64,000 nt of DNA from Actinomycetes bacterium (GTDB lineage: Bacteria; Actinomycetota; Acidimicrobiia; Acidimicrobiales; Palsa-688): positions 1 through 64,000 of the forward strand of contig JAKAQB010000002.1 in assembly GCA_021811865.1 (NCBI GenBank), read 5' to 3'. Of this stretch, positions 17,810 to 26,614 are shown piece by piece; the stretch's first letter is position 1; each line of letters starts with the position of its first letter. The notes below the pieces were generated by a model that saw only the letters and a list, made by a program, of their open reading frames with translations, ran no database searches and was not told the DNA's origin. A program made the translations under genes and the position numbers.

Positions 17810-19012
17810 GTGACTGACTACGACGTCGCCGCCCTGCGCGCCCGCTTCCCTGCCCTCGGCGAGGGTGCCGCCCACTTCGACGGCCCGGGAGGCAGCCAGA
17901 CGCCCGATGTCGTGGCCGACGCCGTCGCGGGCGTGCTGCGGTCGGCGGTGTCCAACCGGGGGCTGCTGACCCGTTCGGAGCGACGTGCCGACGGCGTGGT
18001 GCTCGCCTGCCGGCAGGCCATGGGCGACTTCCTGGGGGTGGAGCCGCGCGGCGTCGTTTTCGGCCGGAGCATGACCCAGATCACCTACGACATCGCCCGG
18101 GCCCTGGCCAAGACGTGGGGGCCCGGCGACGAGGTGGTCGTCACCCGCCTCGACCACGACGGCAACATCCGACCGTGGGTGCACGCTGCCGAGGCGGCCG
18201 GCGCCACCGTGCGCTGGGCCGGCTTCGACCCCGAGACCGGCGTGCTCGACGTCGCCGGCATCGAGGCGGTGCTGTCGGATCGGACCCGGCTCGTCGCCTG
18301 CACGGCGGCGTCCAACCTCATCGGGACCCGACCACCGGTGCGGGCGATCACCGATGTCGCTCACGCCGCCGGCGCCCTCGCGTACATCGACGGGGTTCAC
18401 TACAGCGCCCACGTGTTCGTCGACGTCGCGGAGCTGGGTGCCGACTTCTACGTGTGCTCGCCGTACAAGTTCCTCGGGCCGCACTGCGGCGTCCTCGCCG
18501 CCGCCCCGGCCCTCCTGGAGCAGGTGCACCCCGACAAGCTTCTCCCCCAGACCGACGACGTGCCGGAGCGCTTCGAGCTCGGCACCCTGCCCTACGAGCT
18601 GATGGCCGGCGTGACCGCCGCCGTCGACTTCCTCGCCGGCATAGTCGAGGGGTCAGGGGACCGGCGTGAGCGCCTCCGCCGGTCGATGGTCGCGGTGGAG
18701 GAGCATGAGACCACCCTGCGGCGGCGGATCGAGGCGGCCGTCGCCGAACTGGCAGGCGCCCGCCAGGTCGGTCGGGCTCCGGAGCGGACCCCGACGCTGC
18801 TGTTCGACTTCCCCGGCCGGTCGAACGACGACGTCGCCCAGGTGCTGGCCGACGCTGGCGTCAACGCGCCGGCGGGGGAGTTCTACGCCCTGGAGCCGTC
18901 GCGCTGGCTCGGGCTCGGCGACGCCGGCGGCCTGCGCGTCGGTCTCGCCCCCTACAGCGACGACGCCGACGTCGACCGGCTCCTCGACGCCCTCCGCACC
19001 GCCGTGTCCTGA
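17810..19012 (+). CDS. Cysteine desulfurase-like PLP-dependent protein (TIGR01976-like)
   Basis: 400 residues of the fold-type I class V aminotransferase group. The PLP lysine is in SPYKFLGPH (about residue 220), and IDGVHYSAH supplies the Asp and His that contact PLP. The active-site Cys loop typical of SufS is not evident. The N-terminus AHFDGPGGSQTPD matches the TIGR01976 'cysteine desulfurase-like' family, whose real substrate is unknown. No Fe-S assembly genes are nearby, so a sulfur-donor role is doubtful. First gene of the accessory segment. Confidence 0.82.
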   Translation: MTDYDVAALRARFPALGEGAAHFDGPGGSQTPDVVADAVAGVLRSAVSNRGLLTRSERRADGVVLACRQAMGDFLGVEPRGVVFGRSMTQITYDIARALAKTWGPGDEVVVTRLDHDGNIRPWVHAAEAAGATVRWAGFDPETGVLDVAGIEAVLSDRTRLVACTAASNLIGTRPPVRAITDVAHAAGALAYIDGVHYSAHVFVDVAELGADFYVCSPYKFLGPHCGVLAAAPALLEQVHPDKLLPQTDDVPERFELGTLPYELMAGVTAAVDFLAGIVEGSGDRRERLRRSMVAVEEHETTLRRRIEAAVAELAGARQVGRAPERTPTLLFDFPGRSNDDVAQVLADAGVNAPAGEFYALEPSRWLGLGDAGGLRVGLAPYSDDADVDRLLDALRTAVS

Positions 19013-19113
19013 GCCGGCCCCGACCTCCTCCCTCCGCCGGGACCAGCCTGCCGGGGGAGCCAGATAGGTCTAGATGTTTACGGGCTTCGGGTGTATGTTC
19101 ACAGCCGAGAGTG

Positions 19114-19133
19114 ACCGCGGCCGATGCCGCGGT
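19114..19133 (+). promoter_or_regulatory. Hairpin in the leader of the APC permease gene
   Basis: A perfect 8-bp stem (ACCGCGGC / GCCGCGGT) with a CGAT loop ends 20 bases before the permease ATG, just ahead of its GGGGAGGAGG ribosome-binding site. It could mask or expose that site, or be a weak attenuator. I could not match the leader to a known riboswitch. Confidence 0.4.
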
Positions 19134-19153
19134 GCCCCGGGGAGGAGGCAGGG

Positions 19154-20731
19154 ATGGCACAAATCGGCAGCGCCCACCCGTCGCCGGCGGAGCCTGTCGG
19201 AGCGGAGTCCGAGGACAGCAGGGACCTCGGCCGCTTCGGTTACCGCCAGGAGCTGCGCCGGACACTGGGCTTCTTCAGCTCGTTCGCCGCCGCCTTCAGC
19301 TACATCTCGCCGTCGACCGGGATCTTCACGCTGTTCGCTCTCGGGCTCACCACGATCGGCGGGGTGTTCATATGGAGCTGGCCGGTGGTCGCGGTCGGGC
19401 AGTTCATCGTGGCGCTCAACTTCGCCGAGGTGTCCAGCCATTTCCCGATCGCCGGCTCGGTGTTCCAGTGGACCAAGTACCTGGCGGGGCGGCGCTACGC
19501 GTGGTTCACCGGCTGGATCTACCTGATCGCCGGGATACTCACCGTCACCGCCGTGGTCGTAACCCTCCCCCTCACCATCCTGCCGGCCCTGCAGAACATG
19601 GGATGGCACCTCGACGCAGCCAGCCTGCACGACCAGATCGTGGTGGCGGCGATCACGCTCGTGGCGATCACGGTCCTCAACATCTACTCCGTGAGGCTGG
19701 TCTCGATCATAAACAACACCGGGGTGTTCTTCGAGATCGTGGGCATGGTCGTCTTCGCGATCGTGATGCTCATCGTCCACCGGCACCAGCCGATCTCCGT
19801 GGTGACCAACAGCGCCGGGATACACGTCGGGTTCGGGCCCTTCTTCGCCGCCATGTTCATGAGCCTCTTCGTCATCTACGGCTTCGACACAGCGTCCACC
19901 CTCGCAGAGGAGACGAACGACCCGCGGCGCAAGGCGCCCCAGGCGGTCCTCGCCTCGGTCGGTGGCGCCTTTGCCATCGGTGGGATCTTCCTCCTGGCCA
20001 CGCTCATGGCGATCCCCAACCTGAAGCATGCGGTGAGCGCCGGTTGGGGTCCCGCCCAGATCATCGATGCCAACTTCTCGAAGTTCTGGGCCACGGTCTA
20101 CCTGCTCGTGGTCTCCGCCGCGATCTTCGTCTGCTGCCTGTGCATCATGACCGCCACCGTCCGGCTCTGCTTCTCGATGGCGCGCGACGGCCGGCTGCCG
20201 CTGTCCAAGCCGCTCTCCAAGGTGCACCCGCACCTGCACACTCCTATCTGGAGCTGCGTGGCGGTGGCTGTCGTGGCGGCCGTGCCGCTGTTCAAGTACG
20301 CAGGTGCAGGCATCGTGGCGATCGCCGCCACGGGCATGATCTACCTGTCGTACTTCCTCGGGAACCTGGCCATCGGGCGGGCGCGCCTATCGGGCTGGCC
20401 ACGGGAGAGGACATCGTTCAAGCTCGGCAGGGCCGGGCTCGTGGTCAACTTCCTCGCCTTGGCCTATGGGGGTGCGATGCTCGTGAACTTCGCCTGGCCC
20501 CGGGCGGCGAGCAACCCGACCCCCAAGCAGACCAACGGGGCATTGAGCCTCGGCATAGGCTTCTTGGACCGGATACCGATCCTCTACACCGTGCTCGTCT
20601 TCGTGGTGCTCGTCGGCGCCATCTACTACGTTGCGGTCGAGTCCCACCGCAGTCACGACACGACGGTGCCGCCGGAAACAGGGCCGGTGGTGGTGCCCGA
20701 GGAGTCAGTCCCGCCTGAGCAACTTGCCTGA
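19154..20731 (+). CDS. APC-family amino acid/amine permease
   Basis: 525 residues with about 12 hydrophobic segments. The first (FSSFAAAFSYISPSTGIFTLFAL) carries the conserved substrate-site glycine/serine-rich unwound helix of the APC superfamily. The second half also matches that family (EETNDPRRKAPQAVLASV, a typical APC loop). The ATG at 19154 follows a strong GGGGAGGAGG site. With the GntR regulator, dimethylglycine-dehydrogenase-like gene and small-molecule kinase next door, it probably imports an amino acid or amine used by those enzymes. The exact substrate cannot be read from sequence. Confidence 0.87.
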   Translation: MAQIGSAHPSPAEPVGAESEDSRDLGRFGYRQELRRTLGFFSSFAAAFSYISPSTGIFTLFALGLTTIGGVFIWSWPVVAVGQFIVALNFAEVSSHFPIAGSVFQWTKYLAGRRYAWFTGWIYLIAGILTVTAVVVTLPLTILPALQNMGWHLDAASLHDQIVVAAITLVAITVLNIYSVRLVSIINNTGVFFEIVGMVVFAIVMLIVHRHQPISVVTNSAGIHVGFGPFFAAMFMSLFVIYGFDTASTLAEETNDPRRKAPQAVLASVGGAFAIGGIFLLATLMAIPNLKHAVSAGWGPAQIIDANFSKFWATVYLLVVSAAIFVCCLCIMTATVRLCFSMARDGRLPLSKPLSKVHPHLHTPIWSCVAVAVVAAVPLFKYAGAGIVAIAATGMIYLSYFLGNLAIGRARLSGWPRERTSFKLGRAGLVVNFLALAYGGAMLVNFAWPRAASNPTPKQTNGALSLGIGFLDRIPILYTVLVFVVLVGAIYYVAVESHRSHDTTVPPETGPVVVPEESVPPEQLA

Positions 20732-20771
20732 GAGCTCGACCTGGGCTGAGGGCTCGAACTGGGCTGGGAGC

Positions 20772-21572
20772 TCAATCGTCGGGGAGGTGGAAGCTCCAGA
20801 CGACCATGCGGGTACGGTCGCCCCTGAAGAGATCGTGGGCGAACTCCACAGGAGAGCCGAGCCGGTCGAAGGCGGTGCGCTGCACACCGAGGAGGGGAGC
20901 GCCGGTGGCGACGTCGAGGAGGGTGGCGACCTCCCTGGTGGCGGCGAGCGGCTCCAGCGTTTCGACCGCCCGGTAGGGGCGGGCGTCGTAGCGGTCTGCC
21001 AGCAAGTCGTAGAGGGAGCCTTCGAGGGGGGCGCCGAGCAGCCCTGGGAAGCGGGCGGCCGGGAAGCTCGAGGACTCGAGGAGCAACGGGCGGCCGTTGG
21101 CCAGCCGCAGGCGCCTGATCTCGAACAGCTCCGTTCCCTGGACCACCTCGAGGGCGGCGGCCGCCTCGGCGGTGGCGGGCAGGGCGCGGGCGCCGAGCAC
21201 GACGGCACCGGCAGTGAGACCGAGGCGGCGGGCCTGCTCGGAGAAGCCGGCGAAGCTCGACAGATCCCTCTCTACCGCGGGGTCGGCGATGAAGGTGCCA
21301 CCGCGCCGCCCGACGCGCCGGCGTACGAGGCGGCGCCGCTCGAGGTCGGAGAGGGCCTGGCGGAGCGTCAGGCGGTTGACCCCGAAGGAGGCGGCGAGCT
21401 CCCGCTCGGGTGGCAACCGATCACCGGGGCGCAGGGTCCCAGTCAGTATGGCGGAGGAGATCGAATAGCCGATCTGAACGTGGAGCGGACCGCCCGCCGG
21501 CCGGGGCTCGGCGACCCACGGCGTCCCGCCGGGGTCGAGCTGGTCTTGCTTTGCGCCAGGCTGAGTCACCAT
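20772..21572 (-). CDS. GntR-family transcriptional regulator (HutC/UTRA type)
   Basis: 266 residues. A winged helix-turn-helix (about 28-100; PGDRLPPERELAASFGVNRLTLRQAL) is joined to a UTRA ligand-binding domain (about 110-260), the HutC subfamily layout. It is convergent with the permease and divergent from the dehydrogenase-like gene across a 115-bp gap, the usual position for a local repressor. The ligand is likely an intermediate of that pathway. No clear operator palindrome is seen in the gap. Confidence 0.9.
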   Translation of the reverse strand: MVTQPGAKQDQLDPGGTPWVAEPRPAGGPLHVQIGYSISSAILTGTLRPGDRLPPERELAASFGVNRLTLRQALSDLERRRLVRRRVGRRGGTFIADPAVERDLSSFAGFSEQARRLGLTAGAVVLGARALPATAEAAAALEVVQGTELFEIRRLRLANGRPLLLESSSFPAARFPGLLGAPLEGSLYDLLADRYDARPYRAVETLEPLAATREVATLLDVATGAPLLGVQRTAFDRLGSPVEFAHDLFRGDRTRMVVWSFHLPDD

Positions 21573-21687
21573 CGCCGGTCTCCGTCTCGGTACCGGCCCT
21601 TCCTTAGCATGCGGGCCCGATCGCGGACAACGTGACAGTTCGCCCCGGGGCCCCTATGGTATAGATGATTAGCTGGAAGGAGCGGAA

Positions 21688-24105
21688 ATGACCGACAGGA
21701 CCCGAGCCGTCGTGATCGGTGGCGGAGTGGGCGGCTGCTCCATCCTCTACTGGCTGTCCCGCCTCGGTTGGTCCGACGTGACCCTCCTCGAGCGATCCCA
21801 CCTGACGAGTGGCTCCACCTTCCACTCCGCCGGCCTGGTCGGCCAGCTGCGCTCCTCGCTGCCCCTCACCGCGATGATGATGAGCTCGGTCGAGCTCTAC
21901 CGGTGCCTCGGCGCCGAGGTCGGCCTCGAGACCGGCTGGCGGGAGGTCGGGTCGCTCCGGCTCGCCTCCACCGAGGAGCGGATGGAAGAGCTCCAACGCC
22001 AGGCCTCGTGGGCCGAGACCTTCGGGTTGCCGCTCCGCCTGATCTCCGCCGGGGAGGCCGGCGAGCTGTTCCCCCCCATGTCCACCGACGGCGTGCTCGG
22101 CGCTGCCTTCCTGCCCACCGACGGCTACATCGACCCGAGCCAGCTGACCCTCGCCCTGGCGAAAGGGGCTCGCCAGCGGGGCGCCACGGTGCTCACGGAG
22201 ACCGAGGTGACGGCTATCGAGACCCGGAGCGGGGCCGTGAGGGCCGTCCACACCGACAAGGGTCGGATCGAGTGCGAGGTCGTGGTCGACGCCGGCGGCA
22301 TCTATTCCCACGAGATCGGGCGCCTCGCCGGCGTGAACGTCCCCGTCGTGGCGATGGCCCACCAGTACGCCATCACCAAACCGAGCGGACTCTCCCGCGA
22401 CATGCCGACGCTGCGTGACCCCTCCCTGCTCGTGTACTTCCGCCCCGAGAGTGGCGGTCTCGTGACGGGGGGCTACGAGCGCAACCCGGAGCCGTGGGGT
22501 TTGAAGGGCATCCCCTCAACGTTCAACAACCAGTTGCTCTCCCCCGATTGGGAGCGCTTCGCACCCCTCTTCGAGGCGGCCACCATCCGGGTCCCCGAGC
22601 TTGCAGATGCGGAGATCATCAAGCTCGTCAACGGGCCGGAGGCCTTCACGCCCGACGGCGAGTTCATACTGGGACCGAGTGACGTGAGAGGTCTGTTCGT
22701 GGCGGCCGGCTTCTGCGCCCACGGCATCGCCGGCGCCGGGGGCATGGGACGCCTCGTCGCCGAGTGGATCGTCGAGGGGCAACCCGGCCTCGATGCGTGG
22801 GAGATGGACACGCGGCGCTTCGGCCCCCAGTTCAAGAGCCGTCAGCATGCCCTCGCCCGTGCGTACGAGGTCTACGCCACCTACTACGACGTGAAGTACC
22901 CCGGACAGGAACGGAGCGCTGGGCGTCCCCTCAGGGTCTCGGGCGCCTACCAGCGGCTCGGGGAGCTAGGAGCCGCCTTCGGCGAGAAGGGCGGCTGGGA
23001 GCGTGCCAACTGGTTTGGGCCGAACGCCGGGCGGGGCGACGAGGGCCTCAGGCCCTCCGGCTGGGCGGGCAGGCTCTGGTCGCCGGCCGTCGGCGCCGAG
23101 CACACGGCTTGCCGGCAGAGCGCGGCGCTCTTCGACGAGAGCTCCTTCTCCAAGATCGACGTGCTGGGACCCGGCGCGGCAGGCTTCCTCGAGGGCGTCT
23201 GCTCCAACCGGGTGGCGCGGGCGGTCGGCGCCATCACCTACACCCAGCTCCTCAACGAGGCGGGCGGGGTGGAGTGCGACCTCACGGTCACCCGCCTCGG
23301 CGAGGACCGCTTCCGCATCGTGACAGGGACGGCCACCGGCAACCGCGACCTCGCGTGGCTGTCCGTCCACGCCCCGGAGGACGGCTCGGTCCAGGTCAAC
23401 GACGTCACCTCGCAGTACGGCTGCCTCGCGCTGTGGGGACCGGAGTCGCGCCACATCCTGCAGCCCCTTACCGACGACGACCTCTCCAACGACGCCTTCC
23501 CCTACATGCGCGCCCGCACGATCACCGTCGGCCCGGTGCCATGCCTCGCTATGCGCGTCACATTCGTCGGGGAGCTCGGTTGGGAGCTGTACTGCCCGGC
23601 CGAGCTCACGCTGGCGCTGTGGGACCGGGTCATGGGGGCAGGGGCGCCGTTGGGCCTGGTGCCTGGAGGGTACAAGGCCATCGACTCGCTCAGGCTGGAG
23701 AAGGGCTACCGCGTGTGGGGCAGCGACGTCACGCCGGCGGACACACCCTTCGAGGCGGGGCTCGGCTTCGCAGTGAAACTCGACAAGGAGCCTGCCTTCA
23801 TCGGGCAGCGGGCACTCCAGGATGCTGGACCCCCGGCCCGCCGCCTTGCCTGCCTGGTGCTGGAGGACGACCGGAGCGTGGCGCTCGGCTCGGAGCCCGT
23901 GAGGATCGGGGAGCGCTCCGTCGGGCGGGTCACGAGCGGCGGCTACGGCTACACGGTCGGGCACTCGATCGCGTACGCGTACCTGCCGGCGGCTGACGCG
24001 GTGGTCGGCACAAAGCTCAGCGTGGGGATCTTCGGCCGGGACGTGGCAGCGGAGGTCGTCGCCGAACCCCTCTTCGACCCGGACAACCTCCGGCCCCGGT
24101 CCTGA
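21688..24105 (+). CDS. Dimethylglycine/sarcosine dehydrogenase-like FAD oxidoreductase with GcvT domain
   Basis: 805 residues in two halves. The first (about 1-430) is a DAO-type FAD oxidoreductase: VVIGGGVGGCSILYWLSRLG binds the ADP of FAD, and STFHSAGLVGQLRS lies where the related enzymes attach FAD through His. The second (about 430-800) is a GcvT-like folate-binding aminomethyltransferase domain. Such proteins oxidatively demethylate N-methylated glycines and pass the one-carbon unit to tetrahydrofolate. ATG with GGAAGGAG upstream. A divergent GntR gene implies substrate control. Confidence 0.88.
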   Translation: MTDRTRAVVIGGGVGGCSILYWLSRLGWSDVTLLERSHLTSGSTFHSAGLVGQLRSSLPLTAMMMSSVELYRCLGAEVGLETGWREVGSLRLASTEERMEELQRQASWAETFGLPLRLISAGEAGELFPPMSTDGVLGAAFLPTDGYIDPSQLTLALAKGARQRGATVLTETEVTAIETRSGAVRAVHTDKGRIECEVVVDAGGIYSHEIGRLAGVNVPVVAMAHQYAITKPSGLSRDMPTLRDPSLLVYFRPESGGLVTGGYERNPEPWGLKGIPSTFNNQLLSPDWERFAPLFEAATIRVPELADAEIIKLVNGPEAFTPDGEFILGPSDVRGLFVAAGFCAHGIAGAGGMGRLVAEWIVEGQPGLDAWEMDTRRFGPQFKSRQHALARAYEVYATYYDVKYPGQERSAGRPLRVSGAYQRLGELGAAFGEKGGWERANWFGPNAGRGDEGLRPSGWAGRLWSPAVGAEHTACRQSAALFDESSFSKIDVLGPGAAGFLEGVCSNRVARAVGAITYTQLLNEAGGVECDLTVTRLGEDRFRIVTGTATGNRDLAWLSVHAPEDGSVQVNDVTSQYGCLALWGPESRHILQPLTDDDLSNDAFPYMRARTITVGPVPCLAMRVTFVGELGWELYCPAELTLALWDRVMGAGAPLGLVPGGYKAIDSLRLEKGYRVWGSDVTPADTPFEAGLGFAVKLDKEPAFIGQRALQDAGPPARRLACLVLEDDRSVALGSEPVRIGERSVGRVTSGGYGYTVGHSIAYAYLPAADAVVGTKLSVGIFGRDVAAEVVAEPLFDPDNLRPRS

Positions 24106-24278
24106 GACTGAAAGGCTGTTGCTGTACCCCGGTGGCGTCGCAGGTGCCGGCGGTGCCAGCGGCCGGCGGTGTCAGCGGCCAGGAGTCTCAGCGCCAGGGG
24201 TCTCGACCCCGCCGGCCCGAGCGCCTCCACATCGTGAGCCGGCAACCTCGCCATCGCCGGGCACCCGTGCCGGGCCAC

Positions 24279-25223
24279 TCATTCCTTCACCATTCCCTCC
24301 TCCTCCTCCTCCTCACCGTGCCGGCCGGCGCATGCTGCCGCCAGGAGGGACGGGACGTCGAGGTGATCGGCAAGGACGAAGAAGCGCTCGGCGCGGTCGT
24401 GCCCGTAGGCGGCGAAGTCGATCTCGAGGTCGGAGATGACGAGTTGCAGGGCGGCCCACATCGCTTCGCGTGCCTCCGACGCGAGCTTCATCAGCCGCAG
24501 CCTCGCCAGTCCATGCGGGGTGGCGCCACCGAAGTAGTGCGCCAGGACCGCCTCGTCTCGCTCCTCTCCGAGCTCGTTGTTGACCGAGAAGTTGGCGAGA
24601 TCGAAGTACGGGTCGGTCATGCCGGCGTACTCCCAGTCGAGGATGCGGATGGCGCCGTCGTGGATCAGGTTGGAGTTCAACAAGTCGTTGTGGCCGAGCA
24701 CGGTCGGTCGGAGCGGACAGCGCTCCGCCATCTGACCGAGGAGCGCCGCCATCCGCTCGTAGTCGAAGGGCTCGGCACCTCCCCGAGCGGCGATCTCGCT
24801 GTGGTAGCGAGCGACCACGGAGTAGGGGTCGAAGACCGCCGGCACCCGCCCCGCGGTGTGGACCCGCCGGAGGGCGGTCACGACCTCGCCGAGGAGCGGC
24901 TCGGTGGCGAGCACGTCCGGAGCTACGGGGACACCGTCGAGGAAGGCCGTCACGATGCAGCCCGTCGGCTCGTCGAAGGCCAGCACCTCGGGACCCACGC
25001 CGGTCAGGGCGGCAACCCGGCTGGCGGCCGCCTCAACGGAGCGGTCGATGCCGAGCAGCTCGGTCCGGCGGCCAGGTACCCGCACGACGACGGACCGCGC
25101 TCCGACCGAAACCTTGAAGTTCGAGTTCGTGATGCCCCCGGCGAGCGCCTCGATGCGGGCCGTCTCTCCCGGGAAGAGGCGGGCGACGAGTGCAGCCGCC
25201 ACCTCGCCGGGGGGGGAAACCAT
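24279..25223 (-). CDS. Choline/ethanolamine kinase-like phosphotransferase
   Basis: 314 residues of the aminoglycoside phosphotransferase/choline kinase superfamily. The N-lobe starts GGITNSNFKVSVGARSVVVRV. The catalytic loop is LGHNDLLNSNLI (Asp at about residue 190), and the Mg-binding motif is ILDWEYAG. The LDWEYAG form and GGITN start favour the choline/ethanolamine kinase branch over aminoglycoside resistance. The ATG at 25223 matches the family start; a longer frame adds nothing conserved. The C-terminus has a run of Glu. It is convergent with the dehydrogenase-like gene, and the two probably share substrates such as choline or ethanolamine derivatives. Confidence 0.82.
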   Translation of the reverse strand: MVSPPGEVAAALVARLFPGETARIEALAGGITNSNFKVSVGARSVVVRVPGRRTELLGIDRSVEAAASRVAALTGVGPEVLAFDEPTGCIVTAFLDGVPVAPDVLATEPLLGEVVTALRRVHTAGRVPAVFDPYSVVARYHSEIAARGGAEPFDYERMAALLGQMAERCPLRPTVLGHNDLLNSNLIHDGAIRILDWEYAGMTDPYFDLANFSVNNELGEERDEAVLAHYFGGATPHGLARLRLMKLASEAREAMWAALQLVISDLEIDFAAYGHDRAERFFVLADHLDVPSLLAAACAGRHGEEEEEEGMVKE

Positions 25224-25602
25224 GGAACGAGGGTAGCGGCCGACCGGGGCGCCAAGCGCTCCGTGGCCATCGCTTGCACCTGGGGCAGGCGGGATCACCT
25301 CTCCGTGCGTATTCCTGCGAGACGGGAAAGGTTCCTCGTCCGCGGGTGTGCGCAGGGCGGTGGGGGCGCGCAGCGCGGCGGGTGGGCACGGCGGTCGTGG
25401 CCAGCTACTGGTCTACCCAGGAGCGAGTCGCGACGGACAGGGGGGACCTGGACCGCGCCCTTCTGCACGGTGCAGGTCCCCGACCAGCCCGAACTTCCAG
25501 CCGGGCAGGAGCCCGCCAGGAGGCTGGCGCCGATGTCGCCCCACCGGCCCGGGTGGCTTCCATGGACCCGCCGACCGCTGGACCTGGGTTCAGAGCCCGG
25601 AC

Positions 25603-25664
25603 CTCGGTGCACAGATTGGAGGTCGGTGCACAGCGTGCGTTATTCGGCCGTCTATGCCCCGACC
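25603..25664 (+). repeat. Dispersed repeat, copy A
   Basis: Two TCGGTGC cores spaced 19 bp apart, the second continuing CAGCGTGCG..TAT..., with ends GGTCGG and CCGACC that are inverted repeats. The inverted copy at 46921-46984 has the same core spacing and roughly three quarters identity over the last 44 bp. Both copies are followed directly by GC-rich tandem repeats. Confidence 0.65.
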
Positions 25665-25666
25665 GC

Positions 25667-25816
25667 CGCCGGCCACGCCGGCGCGGCTGCCCACCGCCGG
25701 CCACGCCGGCGCGGCTGCCCACCGCCGGCCACGCCCCGCGCCGCCGGCCACGCCCCGCGCCGCCGGCCACGCCCCGCGCCGCCGGCCACGCCGGCGCGAC
25801 TGCCCACCGCCGGCCG
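25667..25816. repeat. GC-rich minisatellite
   Basis: About 150 bp built from GCCGGCCACGCC units: two copies of a 28-bp unit ending GGCGCGGCTGCCCACC, then three of an 18-bp unit CGCCGGCCACGCCCCGCG, then a return to the first type. It lies just after dispersed repeat A and ends at the 3' end of the small membrane gene. Confidence 0.85.
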
Positions 25817-25822
25817 GTGGAC

Positions 25823-26071
25823 CTACCGGATCGGCCGTGTCTGCGACGGTCGCCGGTGGCGCACGACGGTACGGCGAGATCCCCACCACAGCCACAGGAA
25901 CACGGCCACGCCGAACGCGGCGCTCACCTCCCGGACCATGGCCGGCGACAGCGCGTGGCCGGCGACGTGGAGTTGGGCCAGGAACCACCGCAACGCCGGG
26001 TCGAGGCCGAGGAGCATGGCGACGCCCGCACCGGTCGCGATGACTGCTGCTACGAACGCTGCCCTGAGCAC
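25823..26071 (-). CDS. Small two-helix membrane protein of unknown function
   Basis: 82 residues from a GTG with GAGGAG close upstream. Two hydrophobic segments (about 3-21 and 48-64) are separated by a short loop, with an Arg-rich C-terminal tail likely in the cytoplasm. No family is recognised. The same frame continues upstream, without a stop, through the DinB-like remnant, so a fused reading is formally possible, but the ribosome-binding site favours a separate gene. The stop lies 7 bp from the minisatellite. Confidence 0.5.
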   Translation of the reverse strand: MLRAAFVAAVIATGAGVAMLLGLDPALRWFLAQLHVAGHALSPAMVREVSAAFGVAVFLWLWWGSRRTVVRHRRPSQTRPIR

Positions 26072-26229
26072 GCTCTCCTCGCTTCGCCTCTCTGTGGACC
26101 TGACGACCGCCGGACCTGACGGCCGCTGTCGACAATTGTCTCTCGGCGAACTTGAGCGGTTGCCTGAGGATTCGCACAACGGCAGGGGTCTGCGGAAACG
26201 GCGGAAAGTTCCCGCCCGAGCGGAGGCCC

Positions 26230-26560
26230 CGACGCCCGCCCGGGTGGCGAGCCCCCGCAGGTACGCCGCCTGTCCGGAGTGTCGGGCGGCGTTGAGCAGG
26301 ACGCTGACGAGCCGGGTGCTGACGAGCCGGGTGCCGAGGGTGACGGGCGGGTCCCAGCGCCGGTCGACGACGGCTTCGAGGTCGTCGTCGGAGAGGTCAG
26401 CGACCCATTCCAGGACGTGGCGGGCGACCGCCTCGTGGTGGCCGGCGAGAAGGCCGGCGAGAAGGCCGGCTCGGGCCTGGACCTTGCCGACGTCCGCCGG
26501 CGACATCCCGTAACCGGTCTCGCCCGGGTCCCACGGCAGGCCAAAGGCGCTCCGCCCACC
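26230..26560 (-). pseudogene. C-terminal remnant of a DinB/mycothiol-transferase-like protein
   Basis: The frame reads LPWDPGETGYGMSPADVGKV, then HHEAVARHVLEWVADLSDDD, and ends NAARHSGQAAYLRGLATR, which resembles the C-terminal part of actinobacterial DinB-superfamily (mycothiol-dependent) proteins. Roughly the first half of such a protein is missing, because the divergent MBL-Rieske gene starts at 26615. Two small tandem duplications lie inside it: 15 bp at 26303-26332 (STRLV repeated) and 12 bp at 26441-26464. The family call is from pattern only. Confidence 0.5.
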
Positions 26561-26614
26561 TTCCCTCTTCCACCTACCCACCGCCGGCCCGGTGACTCGG
26601 TAGCGTGCAGCGCT

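Larger units (their letters stand above)
25224..25822. other. Intergenic stretch of about 600 bp with a dispersed repeat and a minisatellite
   Basis: No gene is supported. 25224-25600 has open frames on both strands but no domain or ribosome-binding site. 25603-25664 matches a repeat near 46.9 kb, and 25667-25816 is a GC-rich tandem repeat that runs to the end of the next gene. Confidence 0.6.

Noticed and set aside
19013..19153. Permease leader considered as a riboswitch
   Set aside because: Only a simple 8-bp hairpin is visible; the glycine and guanidine riboswitch cores I know are absent.
25660..25820. Tandem GC-rich units considered as a CRISPR array
   Set aside because: No unique spacers; the units are contiguous and of variable length, so it is a minisatellite.
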